Positions 16,980 to 27,400 of a DNA stretch of 64,000 bases are shown one piece after another. A model generated the notes under the pieces. That model did not search any database. It was not told the DNA's origin and worked only from the letters and a program-made list of their open reading frames with translations. Both the position numbers and the translations under genes were made by a program. The stretch is from NCBI GenBank assembly GCA_964629885.1, contig CAZVRJ010000003.1:1-64000 (forward strand), in the 5' to 3' direction. The first letter of the stretch is position 1. Each line of letters opens with the position of its first letter. The DNA is from CAYWCV01 sp964629885 (GTDB lineage: Bacteria > Bacteroidota > Rhodothermia > Balneolales > CAYWCV01).

Positions 16980-19490
16980 TCAGTCTCTGCCCACAAAGAA
17001 CACCGCGTTGGCGAACATGAGCTTGCCGCTTTCCCAGAAGCCCCTGTAAAGAGGGTTGTCGTTTAGAATGACTACAGATCCGCGTCCACGGTTGAAGACC
17101 ATGAAGTTAGAGCTCTCCTCAAGCACGGGCTTAATGCGGTATCCCACAAAGCCAGCCGTATAGCCACCCTTAGGTACGATACCAACGTTCCAACCATCTT
17201 TTGTATAGCCCAAAGCGGATGAGCTCAGCTTCATGCTGAAGTAGGTGTCGCCATAGCCGTAGGCCAGCGGATGGGTGTTGTCGATCTTGTTTCTGTAAAT
17301 GGCACCTGCTATACCGGTCTCCATCGAGCGACGCTCACGACCAGCATATCCTGGTTGTGGATCATTACTTTCATTTGCAGGTCCTTCTTTGACTTTTAAG
17401 TCCTCAAACTCTTTCGAGCCTGAAGCAAGCGAAGAAGCACCACCCAAAAGGATGACTTTCCCGCCGGCACGCACCCACTCCATCATGCGATTCATTCCAG
17501 CCTCATTCCGGAAGGCAGCCACTGGGGATGCAAGCACCAAGACGTCGTATTTCGAAAGGTCAACTCGACCGACTGCGCCAGCATCGACAATAGTGACAGG
17601 ATACCCGAGGGTCTGCTCGAAGAAATGCCAGATTTCCCCAACTCCGCCACTACCCACGCCTTCGCCAGAAACAGTCAAAATTTTCGGCTGACCAATGTAT
17701 CCATAGTTCGAGCCGAAGTCGGCACCACGAGTAGCAAATCCGGTAGAAGTTGCAAAAAGGGTGCGACCAAAATCAGTAGCTGTTGAACGAACAATTTGGT
17801 CAAAGTCGGCAATGTCTTCGTTATCCTCACGAGTTAGGATGATGGTGCCACGCTCATAGCTGCGTCCCTCAATCTCAAATGGTCGGTTGGCAAAGCGAGC
17901 ATGAATGTTGTGGCGTAACAATTTGGCCAGATAACGGGTATCATCGATACTTCTGTATGGTAGCACGTATGCGTAAGGTTTGGCAGGCAATGCTGGGACT
18001 GCCGGCTTCGCTTTGGCACTTCCGTTAGCGGGAATTGCGCTTGTAAGAGCATAGGCTTCAAAACCTCGAATGTACGGAACCGACCACGACGTAAAATCAT
18101 ACGTGAGCGAGTCGACGATCGTCGTCTTCGGCTCAAACAGCACCGATATCTGCATACCTTTTGGTTGGGCTACATTTATCACTAGATCGCCGGCTTCGGT
18201 CGTGACGCGCTGGTCCGACCCTTGGCGATATCCGAATCCGGATACTGTCGCACCGCCGTTGCTGTAACCATAACGGATGTAATTGGCATCCAGCCAATCG
18301 GTGAATCGCTTCAAGTCATCAGCATTGTTACTGCCTTTGATCAAGTATGACTTGTATCTACCTGGAGGATCATTTCGGTTTTTGTCGTAGAAAGCCTTGA
18401 ACTCCCTGATCACATTCTGCTGATGTTCTGAAACAGCTTCCACCGTTGCCAAGCCAGTAACGTGCTGATGAATTACACGGTCGTAAAACGAAAGCGTGTC
18501 GCCATTCGCCTTGGTGGCTGCCAAACCAGCACGCCCGCTTCCACCCTGCTCCACGGTAATGCCGATGGCACCGTTCATTGTTGGCCACGTATCGCCATAG
18601 CTCGGTGCAAATAAGTCAAAGACCTCCCGCGTGAAGTACAACCATCCGTTCTGATCGAAATACTTGATGTTCTTCATCCCAATGGTGGTCTGAAATTCGC
18701 GCTGCCATGGAGTGATGTACTCATGGAATGGTTCGGCTGCCGGAGCGAAATAGTAAGGCGAGTCGAGTCCCATTTCGTGGAAGTCGATGTGCACATGGGG
18801 CATCCATTTGTGATACAAGCTAATGCGTGCCTGCGTCTCCTTTTGGGTCTGCCAAGCCCAGTCGCGGTTCATATCGAAATAGTAGTGATTTGGGCGTCCG
18901 CCTGGCCATGGCTCGCTGTGTTCGCGAGAGTCCATGTTCATGTTCGGCTCCACACCCATCATCTGATGGTACCATACAACGTAGCGGTCGCGTCCATCAG
19001 GGTTGAGACAAGGGTCAATGATGACTACAGAATTCTCGAGCCAAGCACCTGTTTTGGAATTGGACGGATCGGCCAATTCCCACATAGTCCAAAGTGCAGC
19101 CTCGCTTGCAACGGCCTCATTGCCGTGCACATTATAGCTCAACCATGTAATGGCCTTCTGGTTAGCCGTTGGCGCGCCTTCCATCAGTCCTGTGAGTTTC
19201 AGGTTGTTCTGGCGAATTTCCTCAATGTTCGACATGTTGGTCGGGGTGCTGATGGTCAGATAAACCAATGGGCGACCCTCATAGGTTTCGCCAAAATCAG
19301 CGATTTCGACCCTATTGGAGTTTGCGGCCAAATAACGGGCGTATTCAACAATTTTATGGTGCGGTGTGAACCGCTCACCCATGCCATAACCGAGATAGTC
19401 GGCAGGAGATTTTAATGCAGATTGCGCCAATACTACTGAAGCGCTCAACAAAAAGGCCAACATTATGACCGATCGTTTCATGTACGTCAT
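16980..19490 (-). CDS. Exported M14-family zinc carboxypeptidase-like protein
   Basis: The 836-residue protein starts with a signal peptide (SVIMLAFLLSASVVLAQ). The ATG at 19490 and another three codons later are both possible starts. Residues about 30-350 form a peptidase M14 domain: zinc ligands in WLSYNVHGNEAVASEAA (His, Glu) and HVHIDFHEMGLD (His), with the catalytic glutamate in GITVEQGGSGRAG. The C-terminal third contains a Rossmann-like or glutamine-amidotransferase-like segment (YDVLVLASPVAAFRNEAGMN, GGKVILLGGAS) common in the large Bacteroidota members. They are thought to trim peptides outside the cytoplasm. There is no Por tail, so it is probably periplasmic. It is downstream of dapA and the small coiled-coil gene on the same strand, after an 88-base gap that is likely to hold its own promoter. 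Confidence 0.88.
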   Translation of the reverse strand: MTYMKRSVIMLAFLLSASVVLAQSALKSPADYLGYGMGERFTPHHKIVEYARYLAANSNRVEIADFGETYEGRPLVYLTISTPTNMSNIEEIRQNNLKLTGLMEGAPTANQKAITWLSYNVHGNEAVASEAALWTMWELADPSNSKTGAWLENSVVIIDPCLNPDGRDRYVVWYHQMMGVEPNMNMDSREHSEPWPGGRPNHYYFDMNRDWAWQTQKETQARISLYHKWMPHVHIDFHEMGLDSPYYFAPAAEPFHEYITPWQREFQTTIGMKNIKYFDQNGWLYFTREVFDLFAPSYGDTWPTMNGAIGITVEQGGSGRAGLAATKANGDTLSFYDRVIHQHVTGLATVEAVSEHQQNVIREFKAFYDKNRNDPPGRYKSYLIKGSNNADDLKRFTDWLDANYIRYGYSNGGATVSGFGYRQGSDQRVTTEAGDLVINVAQPKGMQISVLFEPKTTIVDSLTYDFTSWSVPYIRGFEAYALTSAIPANGSAKAKPAVPALPAKPYAYVLPYRSIDDTRYLAKLLRHNIHARFANRPFEIEGRSYERGTIILTREDNEDIADFDQIVRSTATDFGRTLFATSTGFATRGADFGSNYGYIGQPKILTVSGEGVGSGGVGEIWHFFEQTLGYPVTIVDAGAVGRVDLSKYDVLVLASPVAAFRNEAGMNRMMEWVRAGGKVILLGGASSLASGSKEFEDLKVKEGPANESNDPQPGYAGRERRSMETGIAGAIYRNKIDNTHPLAYGYGDTYFSMKLSSSALGYTKDGWNVGIVPKGGYTAGFVGYRIKPVLEESSNFMVFNRGRGSVVILNDNPLYRGFWESGKLMFANAVFFVGRD

Positions 19491-19578
19491 GATGGAATAG
19501 ACAACGATGTTAATAAATCGCTGTAATCTACCTCAATAAACGCGAATTGACAACTCTGCGAGATTGACGTTACAACTC

Positions 19579-19956
19579 TTAACGAATACGCTTGGCTAAT
19601 TTCGCGGCAAGCTCCTCTGAACTGAGCTCGTCTTGTTGTTCAAATGTATCGTCCAGCATTTCAATTATTGGAGCGTTTGAATTACCACTAAGAAAATCCC
19701 AATTCTGACTCGTGACAATAGTCTCTAAATTTTGAATCCTGTTGCGTAATTGTTCATTATCCGATTTCGATCGCTGTAATTCCTCTCGCAACTGTACTAA
19801 ATGACGATCAAGGTCACTCCCTAGACGTCGACCAAACTTTTCAGTGTCATCAAATCTTCGTTGAAGTCTTTTAATGTGACTAACAAACAGAAAAGTGAAC
19901 AAACCAATGGTGATGGTGATAGAGAACGCAATTAAAATTTCGCCTAGTCCACTCAT
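19579..19956 (-). CDS. Small membrane-anchored coiled-coil protein, unknown function
   Basis: The 125-residue product has one N-terminal transmembrane helix (about residues 6-26, EILIAFSITITIGLFTFLFV). It continues as a charged coiled coil (residues about 28-78, with LRNRIQNLETIVTSQNWDF) and ends in an acidic tail with a basic last stretch (AAKLAKRIR). The TM-plus-coil layout and the RIQNLETIV phrase resemble PspB-type envelope stress proteins, but PspB is shorter and I see no PspA or PspC nearby, so I do not name it. The ATG overlaps the dapA stop by four bases, so it is translated together with dapA. That arrangement is the only functional hint and may simply be a conserved operon position. 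Confidence 0.75.
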   Translation of the reverse strand: MSGLGEILIAFSITITIGLFTFLFVSHIKRLQRRFDDTEKFGRRLGSDLDRHLVQLREELQRSKSDNEQLRNRIQNLETIVTSQNWDFLSGNSNAPIIEMLDDTFEQQDELSSEELAAKLAKRIR

Positions 19957-20855
19957 GAGATAGGTATAGCTTGGTCCAATTGATCAATGACGTTGCGTAG
20001 CTCGGGCCAGTACTTGTCATCGAGCGGAACAAGGGGCAGTCGCAGCACATTTTCCATCATCCCTCTGTAAGCCAGCACAGCTTTTACAGGAATTGGATTG
20101 CTCTCAATGAACATGGCGTTAAAAACTGGGAGCAGCTTCATCCCCATATCTCGAGCACGGTCCCAATCGCCCTGAAGGCAAGCATGGGTGAACATAGACA
20201 TCCGTTGCGGGAACACATTTCCGGCTACCGATACCACCCCGTGTCCACCGGCCGCGATTACGGGGAGGGTCATGCTGTCGTCGCCTGCCAAAACCGAAAC
20301 GTGGTCGGGCAAGGAAGCAATCACCCTTTGAATTTGGTTCATGTCGCCACTGGCTTCCTTGAACGCAGAAATTTGTGGGTGGGATGCAAGGATAGCAGCC
20401 GTCTCGGGCAACATGTTGCTACAAGTGCGCGGTGGAACGTTATAAACAATCATTGGAAGCTGAACGGCGTCGCCGACCGACGTAAAATGAGCGATGAGTC
20501 CTCTTTGTGGCGGTTTGTTGTAGTATGGACCAACAACCAACAAGCCATTGGCACCGGCATCCTTAGCGATGTGACCTCGGTCGATGGTGTGCTTGGTGTC
20601 ATTTGTGCCAGCACCTGCAACAACCCTCACGCGACCTTTAGCCGTGGCAACAGCCACCTCAACCAATCGGGCATACTCGTCGTCGTCAATCGTCGGACTC
20701 TCACCCGTCGTACCACAAACCACGATATGATCTACGCCACTCTTTATCTGATACTCGATGAATCGCACCCATGCGTCATAATCTATATCGCCCCGGTTTG
20801 TGAAAGGCGTTGCCAACGCTACCGATAATCCTTTAAAAAGGTGCTCTTCCGTCAT
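19953..20855 (-). CDS. dapA: 4-hydroxy-tetrahydrodipicolinate synthase
   Basis: The 300-residue aldolase-fold enzyme condenses pyruvate with aspartate semialdehyde, the first committed step of the diaminopimelate and lysine pathway. The sequence shows GTTGESPTIDDDEYARLVE (pyruvate carboxylate-binding Thr-Thr), GPYYNKPPQRGLIAHF, the tyrosine of MIVYNVPPRT, and the Schiff-base lysine in ISAFKEASGDM. The glycine-rich VLAGDDSMTLPVIAAGGHG follows. Length and motifs are ordinary. Diaminopimelate supply fits a Gram-negative peptidoglycan. The next gene overlaps by four bases. The 91-base gap upstream to the AddA-like gene has no clear terminator. Confidence 0.96.
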   Translation of the reverse strand: MTEEHLFKGLSVALATPFTNRGDIDYDAWVRFIEYQIKSGVDHIVVCGTTGESPTIDDDEYARLVEVAVATAKGRVRVVAGAGTNDTKHTIDRGHIAKDAGANGLLVVGPYYNKPPQRGLIAHFTSVGDAVQLPMIVYNVPPRTCSNMLPETAAILASHPQISAFKEASGDMNQIQRVIASLPDHVSVLAGDDSMTLPVIAAGGHGVVSVAGNVFPQRMSMFTHACLQGDWDRARDMGMKLLPVFNAMFIESNPIPVKAVLAYRGMMENVLRLPLVPLDDKYWPELRNVIDQLDQAIPIS

Positions 20856-20946
20856 GAATCGCCTCTATTGTGTTGTGCTTTTTGAATGAAGATAGCGAAT
20901 CACATAGGCAAGTGCATACTTGGTGACAATTGATTTACGTACTAAA

Positions 20947-23900
20947 TCATTTTTTTGCATTCAAATTGGAAATGGATACCGCTTTACCACCTTCATAACC
21001 CGTAAACAATAGCATCGCTCTATATTCAGCAACGTTTATGTTTCCTTGACTGGATGTATTAAGGGCAACGATGTATTGTTGTATTTGACTATGATACTTT
21101 CTGGAAACGATGAATTTTTCTAAATGTTCCGGTGGAACATTCGCTGTCTTAAAATCGATGATGTACCAATCGCCATTTTCGTCCTCAATAAGCAAATCGA
21201 TCGTTCCTCGCGCCCAAGAGCCAAACGATCCATCTACATCTGGCATCCAAGTTTCGAAAGGCAATTCACTGATCAACTGCTTAGCGTTCGGGAAATGTTG
21301 CCCAATAAACGCCCTTGCATTTGCGGCGTGACGCTTCAATAACCTGATGTCGTCATCAAGCCCAACTTGGTTGCGATTGTACTCCAAACCTTCCAGTTCA
21401 AAGTTCAACCTGAGATCTAAAGTTGAGTCATCCAGCTCGGGCCACTCGATGATCATATGGATTAGCGTACCAGCATCATTAGACCGAAGTACTTTCCATT
21501 GGCTTAGCCATTCAGCATCAGATTCGAAATCGTCTTCTTTAAGGTCAGATGGTCGGCTTAAAGGTGCGCTCGCTCTTGAATTGGCTGAATCTAGGTTCTT
21601 TGAGCTTACCCAATCCAGGTTAAGGGTAGTCATATCGACTCTTTGACCAATGTTGACCCGCTCAGTTATCATATCAAGCAGCACTTTGTATTCATCTGCG
21701 CGATATTCTTTGTGCTGGAACCAATATGGAACGTCTCCTTCTATAAGCTTGCGTAAATGATTCCCCAAGGCTGTTTGCATCGCGCTATTTTTGTATCCAT
21801 TCGACAATCCTGATGGATCCGATATGACAATATGCGATTCAGCTCTGGTTAATGCGACGTATAGAAGGCGAAGCATTTCAGCATTCTCTCGATCGCCAAT
21901 TTGTCTTTTTATATAATTCTTCAAAAAGGAATCTTCCTCGCCATCGGCTTCTTCCTTATCATCTGCCGATTGCCAAACCAAAAGGGGTGTGTGATTATCG
22001 TGAGTGTCGATAGGCGACATCAACATTCCCCTACTCGACTGACCCGATGCCGACACATTCGACAAAATCACCATTGGGTACTGCAGACCTTTTGACCTGT
22101 GCATGGTTATGACCTCGATACTCGATGAACCAGGCACAACGGCATCTGAGCTGGATGTGTTCTCAAGTTGAACACGAAGCCAATTCGAGATCTGACCAAT
22201 ACCTGCGTTGCCTCTATCCTCAATGTCACGAATCAAACCAATTAACTTATACGTGTTCTCTCTAGCCATCTCGGTGTCAGACTGACCGTATAAAAATGCA
22301 GTCTGAAGTATCGATTTCATCAGAATGTCGGAAACACGCTTTCCCCTTACCGATGTCCGCCAATCTTTGAGCAGAACGACTGCTTTGGCAAGTAACACTC
22401 GATCCGTATCGATAAGTACCAATTCGTTTAATTTTTCCTGAAGCACCTTCCACCACGAGGTTCGTACTGGTGATGCTTTCACGCTGTTAGCAATTGCCAA
22501 TAGCCCAAGATCGCTCACCGAGAAGTACGGAGATCTAAGTACTGCCGCAAGCGCCATGTCGTCCCAAGCATCGTCAAGAAATCGAATCAGATAATACATG
22601 TCTGATATTTCCTGCCGATCGAAAAATCCGGATCCAGCTCTTACGGCTGCTTGAATGCCGAACAAACGAAATGCCGTCATCAGATGGTCAACATTGGCCT
22701 GTGTGCTGATTAAAATGCCGATCGCCTTTTTCCCTGCCCGAAGTAAATCACCGATATTTCGGTACTCAGGATACATTTCGGCATTGATGTCATCACGAAT
22801 GTCAGCGATTAACTTCGCAAGCGAGTATGCGTCAATTACTGCAGGACCCTGACTCACAAACTCGCCGACTTGCTTTAGTTCTGCATCTCCATCCTGTGAA
22901 GTGAAGCCTGGCATAGGCAGATACGACAGATATCGTACTGATCCAGCAGCTAGTTCTGGTTCATCTTTTGTTTGTTCCATCAATGGTTCCAACGGCATGT
23001 AATCGGCTTGAAACATTCGTTCGTGCGCGACCGGATTCATGACCGATTGGAAAAGTCCGTTCACATATTCAATAATCTCCTTTTTGGAACGCCGCGACAC
23101 CTTCAGCGTTGCTAGCCTCATGCTTTCAGGCTTGTCGGCAGCCTTTTCTTCCACTTTGCGAATAAGACTTACATTTCCACCCCGAAATCCATAGATGGCC
23201 TGTTTCATGTCGCCCACCAGAAACATCATTCGACTGGCATCTCCACCCTCCAAATGCTTGATCATTTCCCATTGCCGTGCATCGGTATCCTGAAACTCAT
23301 CTACTAAAATGTGCCGAAACTTCGATTGCATGCGCTCACGGACGTTCGAGTTATCAATGATGAGTCGGTGGCTCACATCAATGAGGTCGTCAAAGTTCAT
23401 GAGTCCATCTGTTGCCCTCCTCCACCGGTGGTACTGCTTCCATCTGAGTGCAACTTCACCGATCAGCTTCATATTGGCAAATGTTGCAGCGTCGAGTGTG
23501 CCCGTTGGATTATCTAATGTTTTACCATCCTTGATAGCCGCAACCAGATTGGCGTGCATCTCAAAAAGGTCGATTAACGATTTTATGCGAGGCAAAGCTC
23601 GATCAAATTTTTTCTGGACTTCATCACGGGTTAATGTTTCTGTCCCCCTAGGCACCCGTCTAGCAGAAATCTTTCCGTCTTTCCTATACCAATCACTTCC
23701 ATCCAATAAGAAATCATCCAGTGTATCTGGGAAATCACGATCCAGGCATGCACGGAAGGTTGTTGCAAGCTCTTTCAACCTGCCAAACGGTGCCACCATC
23801 TCGTGTTTGAGATTTGAAGCGTATCCCGATGTGATCGTAATCAATTCTTCATCTGGCATACTCGCTATGTCGCGCAACACCCCATCGGGCAACTTGGCGG

Positions 23901-24489
23901 CCTTATCAAGCACCTCAAAAAAGGTGCCCATCGATCCCGTCACCGACAGCAACCTGGTTACTGATTCAAAGTTATTATGAACCCCTATGAAATCTTGCCT
24001 CCAACGTGTACTTAATATGGAAGATGTAAATTCATCTATCAACTCGTAAGAGGACGTCCAACCAACCCAACCGGTACCCTCCAAACCCTGTGGCGAACCA
24101 TATCCAACTGGAACCGCATACTCCCTCATCCTCGAAAGCTCGTCGCTAGATTGACGTATAACTCTCCCCGCAAAGCTATGTATCGTTCCAATATGATGCT
24201 TTCTAAAACGAAGTTTCTGCTCACTAAAGAACGATCTTTCCGAATCATCGACAGAATCCACCTCCGCTTTCTTGATGCCTTCATAAATACGCGACTGCAT
24301 TTCAGCGGCTGCAGGATTCGTGAATGTGAGTACCAAGATCTGGTCGATCGGCACACGGTCGTTTCGCAGTATCGACAGCACCCGCTGCACCAAATTATAC
24401 GTCTTCCCAGTTCCAGCACTGGCCTGAATTAGCACATTCGATTTAGTGTCGGCAACGACCGCTGCGTAGTCATTTTCGTATGGAATCAT
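20947..24489 (-). CDS. addA: AddA-like UvrD-family helicase with C-terminal nuclease
   Basis: This 1180-residue protein is the helicase-nuclease half of an AddAB-type enzyme that processes double-strand DNA ends for recombination. SF1A motifs are clear: Walker A ASAGTGKTYN at residues 23-32, ILVDEFQDTDARQWEMI (motif II), GDMKQAIYGFRGG (motif III), VITMHRSKGLQYPMVILSN (motif V) and LLYVALTRAESHIVIS (motif VI). The C-terminal region is a PD-(D/E)XK nuclease: GTLIHMIIEW, GTIDLLIEDENGDWYIIDFKTA with the Asp...Asp-x-Lys, and SQIQQYIVAL with the motif glutamine. It lies three bases after the AddB-like gene. The start ATG is the first of the frame. The pair substitutes for RecBCD in many bacteria. 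Confidence 0.93.
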   Translation of the reverse strand: MIPYENDYAAVVADTKSNVLIQASAGTGKTYNLVQRVLSILRNDRVPIDQILVLTFTNPAAAEMQSRIYEGIKKAEVDSVDDSERSFFSEQKLRFRKHHIGTIHSFAGRVIRQSSDELSRMREYAVPVGYGSPQGLEGTGWVGWTSSYELIDEFTSSILSTRWRQDFIGVHNNFESVTRLLSVTGSMGTFFEVLDKAAKLPDGVLRDIASMPDEELITITSGYASNLKHEMVAPFGRLKELATTFRACLDRDFPDTLDDFLLDGSDWYRKDGKISARRVPRGTETLTRDEVQKKFDRALPRIKSLIDLFEMHANLVAAIKDGKTLDNPTGTLDAATFANMKLIGEVALRWKQYHRWRRATDGLMNFDDLIDVSHRLIIDNSNVRERMQSKFRHILVDEFQDTDARQWEMIKHLEGGDASRMMFLVGDMKQAIYGFRGGNVSLIRKVEEKAADKPESMRLATLKVSRRSKKEIIEYVNGLFQSVMNPVAHERMFQADYMPLEPLMEQTKDEPELAAGSVRYLSYLPMPGFTSQDGDAELKQVGEFVSQGPAVIDAYSLAKLIADIRDDINAEMYPEYRNIGDLLRAGKKAIGILISTQANVDHLMTAFRLFGIQAAVRAGSGFFDRQEISDMYYLIRFLDDAWDDMALAAVLRSPYFSVSDLGLLAIANSVKASPVRTSWWKVLQEKLNELVLIDTDRVLLAKAVVLLKDWRTSVRGKRVSDILMKSILQTAFLYGQSDTEMARENTYKLIGLIRDIEDRGNAGIGQISNWLRVQLENTSSSDAVVPGSSSIEVITMHRSKGLQYPMVILSNVSASGQSSRGMLMSPIDTHDNHTPLLVWQSADDKEEADGEEDSFLKNYIKRQIGDRENAEMLRLLYVALTRAESHIVISDPSGLSNGYKNSAMQTALGNHLRKLIEGDVPYWFQHKEYRADEYKVLLDMITERVNIGQRVDMTTLNLDWVSSKNLDSANSRASAPLSRPSDLKEDDFESDAEWLSQWKVLRSNDAGTLIHMIIEWPELDDSTLDLRLNFELEGLEYNRNQVGLDDDIRLLKRHAANARAFIGQHFPNAKQLISELPFETWMPDVDGSFGSWARGTIDLLIEDENGDWYIIDFKTANVPPEHLEKFIVSRKYHSQIQQYIVALNTSSQGNINVAEYRAMLLFTGYEGGKAVSISNLNAKK

Positions 24490-24492
24490 TCG

Positions 24493-27400
24493 TTAGTCCT
24501 CCCCCTCGACTTCTTCAACACTAGATGGACGCTCATAAACCGTGCCTTCAACATAGTATTTTGAATAAATATCAGCCTCGCTATACTTCGATTTGATTGT
24601 CAGTTTCCTCAACTCGTTCACCGCCTTCGACCAGCGGTTCATCCTACTGAAATCGGAGTATTTTGAGGGCTCGGTGAGCGACTGATGAAACCTGCCCGAT
24701 AAAATTAGTCGCACAATCGGCTTTATTCTGTTTTCTTGAAGTGATTCGAGGAACTGGGAAAGTTGCTCATCAGGAAGCAATCCGTGATTGTCTTTATACC
24801 TCATTTGACCGTCTTTAACGACTGTTAGGCTCCTATTGCCCAGCATGCCTTTCAATTTTATATTCCTGCCCTTTTTTGACAACGGAATATGATAGTAACC
24901 CGACAACATCCGTGAGTCATCTTCACCTTTTAACGAATTCAAATAAACCGGCAACTGGAACGACAATCCTGCATTCATGTCGTTGAAATACTTCACCGAA
25001 TATTCACTGCCCGTCTTGTAATCATATATGATCTTAATCGAGTCGTCTGCATTTGTGTCAATACGATCTATGAAACCGTTAATTTGAACCGTCATCCCAT
25101 CCACATCTAACTCGTACAAAAACGGCACTTCCGTCACACGTGCATGCTTGTCGCGAAGGGTTGCTGGACGAACTTGGCCCCAAATTCCTGCTACTTGTTT
25201 GAGTCCGTTGTGCTCCGCATCTATGAATGCATCTAGGGTAGCAGTAATCTGATTCTTCAGTAATGCCGGAAACGGCGTTTCAGGATTACCTAAATCCTCA
25301 ACGTGGTCCTCAAAGACCTTCTCAGCAATTACTTTGATTCTATTTCGAGCCGAATCCTCAAATAACACAGGATCGACAATATCGCCGAACTCATCTGCAT
25401 CGGAATAGAACAAATCCAAAATCGTATGTAACAGCGTGCCCTTCTTGTTTTGTTCGGCTTCATCTAAATACTCGGTTGGGGGTTCGATACGAAGTAGCCT
25501 TGAAAAAAAATAATCGAGGGGCGAAGCCACAAAAGAGTCAAGCTGGCTTACCGATATTCGAAGCGCCCCTTCTTTCTTGAGCGACGAAACCGCCTCTTGG
25601 ATCACTTTGTCTGCCACTAACGCTCTATCGCCACTCACACTCGGCAACAATCCGTCCCAAATGCTGATGCGACTGGGAGATTCTCTCAGACGTGCAACCG
25701 CCGAGACGTGACAACTTAGGTTTCCGATATCAGCAGAGCCTAGTGCGTCACCCTCAGGATCATATGACAAATTTGAATGCCGTTTCATCCAATCCAGCTT
25801 ATCGAAGCAACTACTTCCACTCGTCAATGGCATCTCCTGAACATCCCACCAAGGAAAAAACGTATTTGCGTCACTAATGAAAACAGACGGCATTGTGTGA
25901 TCCAAGTCGCCACTATTGGCGTAACTCAAACAGAGAGAATGCGCTTGATTGGTTAACGATGCCAAGTCGCATACCGCTAAATCGTACGGATCATGCTCGA
26001 GCTTTCTGACCCACGACGACCCTTCGGATCCCATGAACGCAAACAGATCCTCAGAACCTATCGCATTGGGGAAACTAGACTCCGTCAGTCCCAATACAAA
26101 TACATGCTTTCCCGGAAAGCATGTATAATCACCAAATGCACCCACCAGCACCTTGCCTGGATGTTGACTGACAGGAATATTCCCATCCAAAAGTTCATCA
26201 AAAGCCTTCGAAAACTCAGCTCCATCCATGATTGGGTCATGACCGATACGCGAAACCATCGACAAACCAAGCTCGGCCGCTTTGATTAGCTTGACTGTCG
26301 CAGCCATCATTTCTGCACTAGAGAGTACTCCCAGAGAACCAATTATCTCCCTCGTCCATAAAAACCAGCTGCTCATAGGTTGACTTTCATCAGGATAACG
26401 AGCCTTCAACCTTACCAGCGTTTTACAGATATCTTGATAAAAGGCGCCATGTCGTTCAACGAATAAAGTAGGATCATGATCTACAACTGCTCCCTTTCTG
26501 ATGGCACTTTGGATTCTGTTGCGCACCTCCCTCTCCATCGCACGATCTAATTCGCTCGAAAGCTGGTCGATGGTCCGAATATTGTATTGTTTGCAGAACC
26601 GACCGAATGTACGAAGATTGGGTAGCTGGTTTNNNNNNNNNNTGATTCCATCTCCATAAATGTCGAGAATGTCTTCGAGTTTGAATCCATTCACATGCAC
26701 GTTTAGCAAGGAGCGCAACCTTGACACGGCTGGATCACCGAGTATTTTGGCTCCCTTTGCAAGACTTAAAGGCACATCGAAATTGTCTGACATGTGTTCC
26801 AAAACTGGACGATATGACTCATAATCTGTGACCAGCAAGACGAAGTCGTCATACGCAAGTCCGTCTGACGAGTTGGCAACGTGGTCTTTAATGATCTTGA
26901 ATGCAGTTGCGACTTCGTCCCTCAAATCAAGTGCGCTCATCACATTCACCCTAACTTTGTCGGGTTGGACGTCCTCGCCTAAATCCGACGGATCAATTCG
27001 AAGACCGGTTGTCGTCTTGTTACCAGAGGGGCGATATAAAATCCAGTTTTTCTCGTCGCCACCACCATCAATAATGGCATCGAGCGCACTCGTTAGATGC
27101 CTGTCAGGCTTTCCAATTTGATACAAATGAATGTTTTGATGATCTATTGCATGGCTTGGTACTCGGTTTGCAAACAGGAACATCGAAGTACGATCAACCC
27201 AATTTTTGTCAGTGCACCAATTCGCAAACTGTGAAAACACTTTTTCGAGTCCACCGAAATCGCTCGGAAGCTCTTTCGAATCCACTCCGTGAAGACCAAC
27301 CCAACTCAGGATGTCGTGCATGCGGTCCAACTCTGTGTCAGAGTAGCCCATACTGAACTCCACATTCCACCTACTGAGCGCAAACCGTCGCTCTCTTGGC

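Noticed and set aside
18723..19415. Plus-strand frame of 230 codons inside the M14 peptidase gene
   Set aside because: No recognisable domain or start context, and the peptidase on the other strand has intact catalytic motifs throughout.
23309..23980. Plus-strand frame of 223 codons inside the AddA-like gene
   Set aside because: Low-complexity Ser-rich translation with no domain, entirely covered by a strongly supported helicase gene on the other strand.
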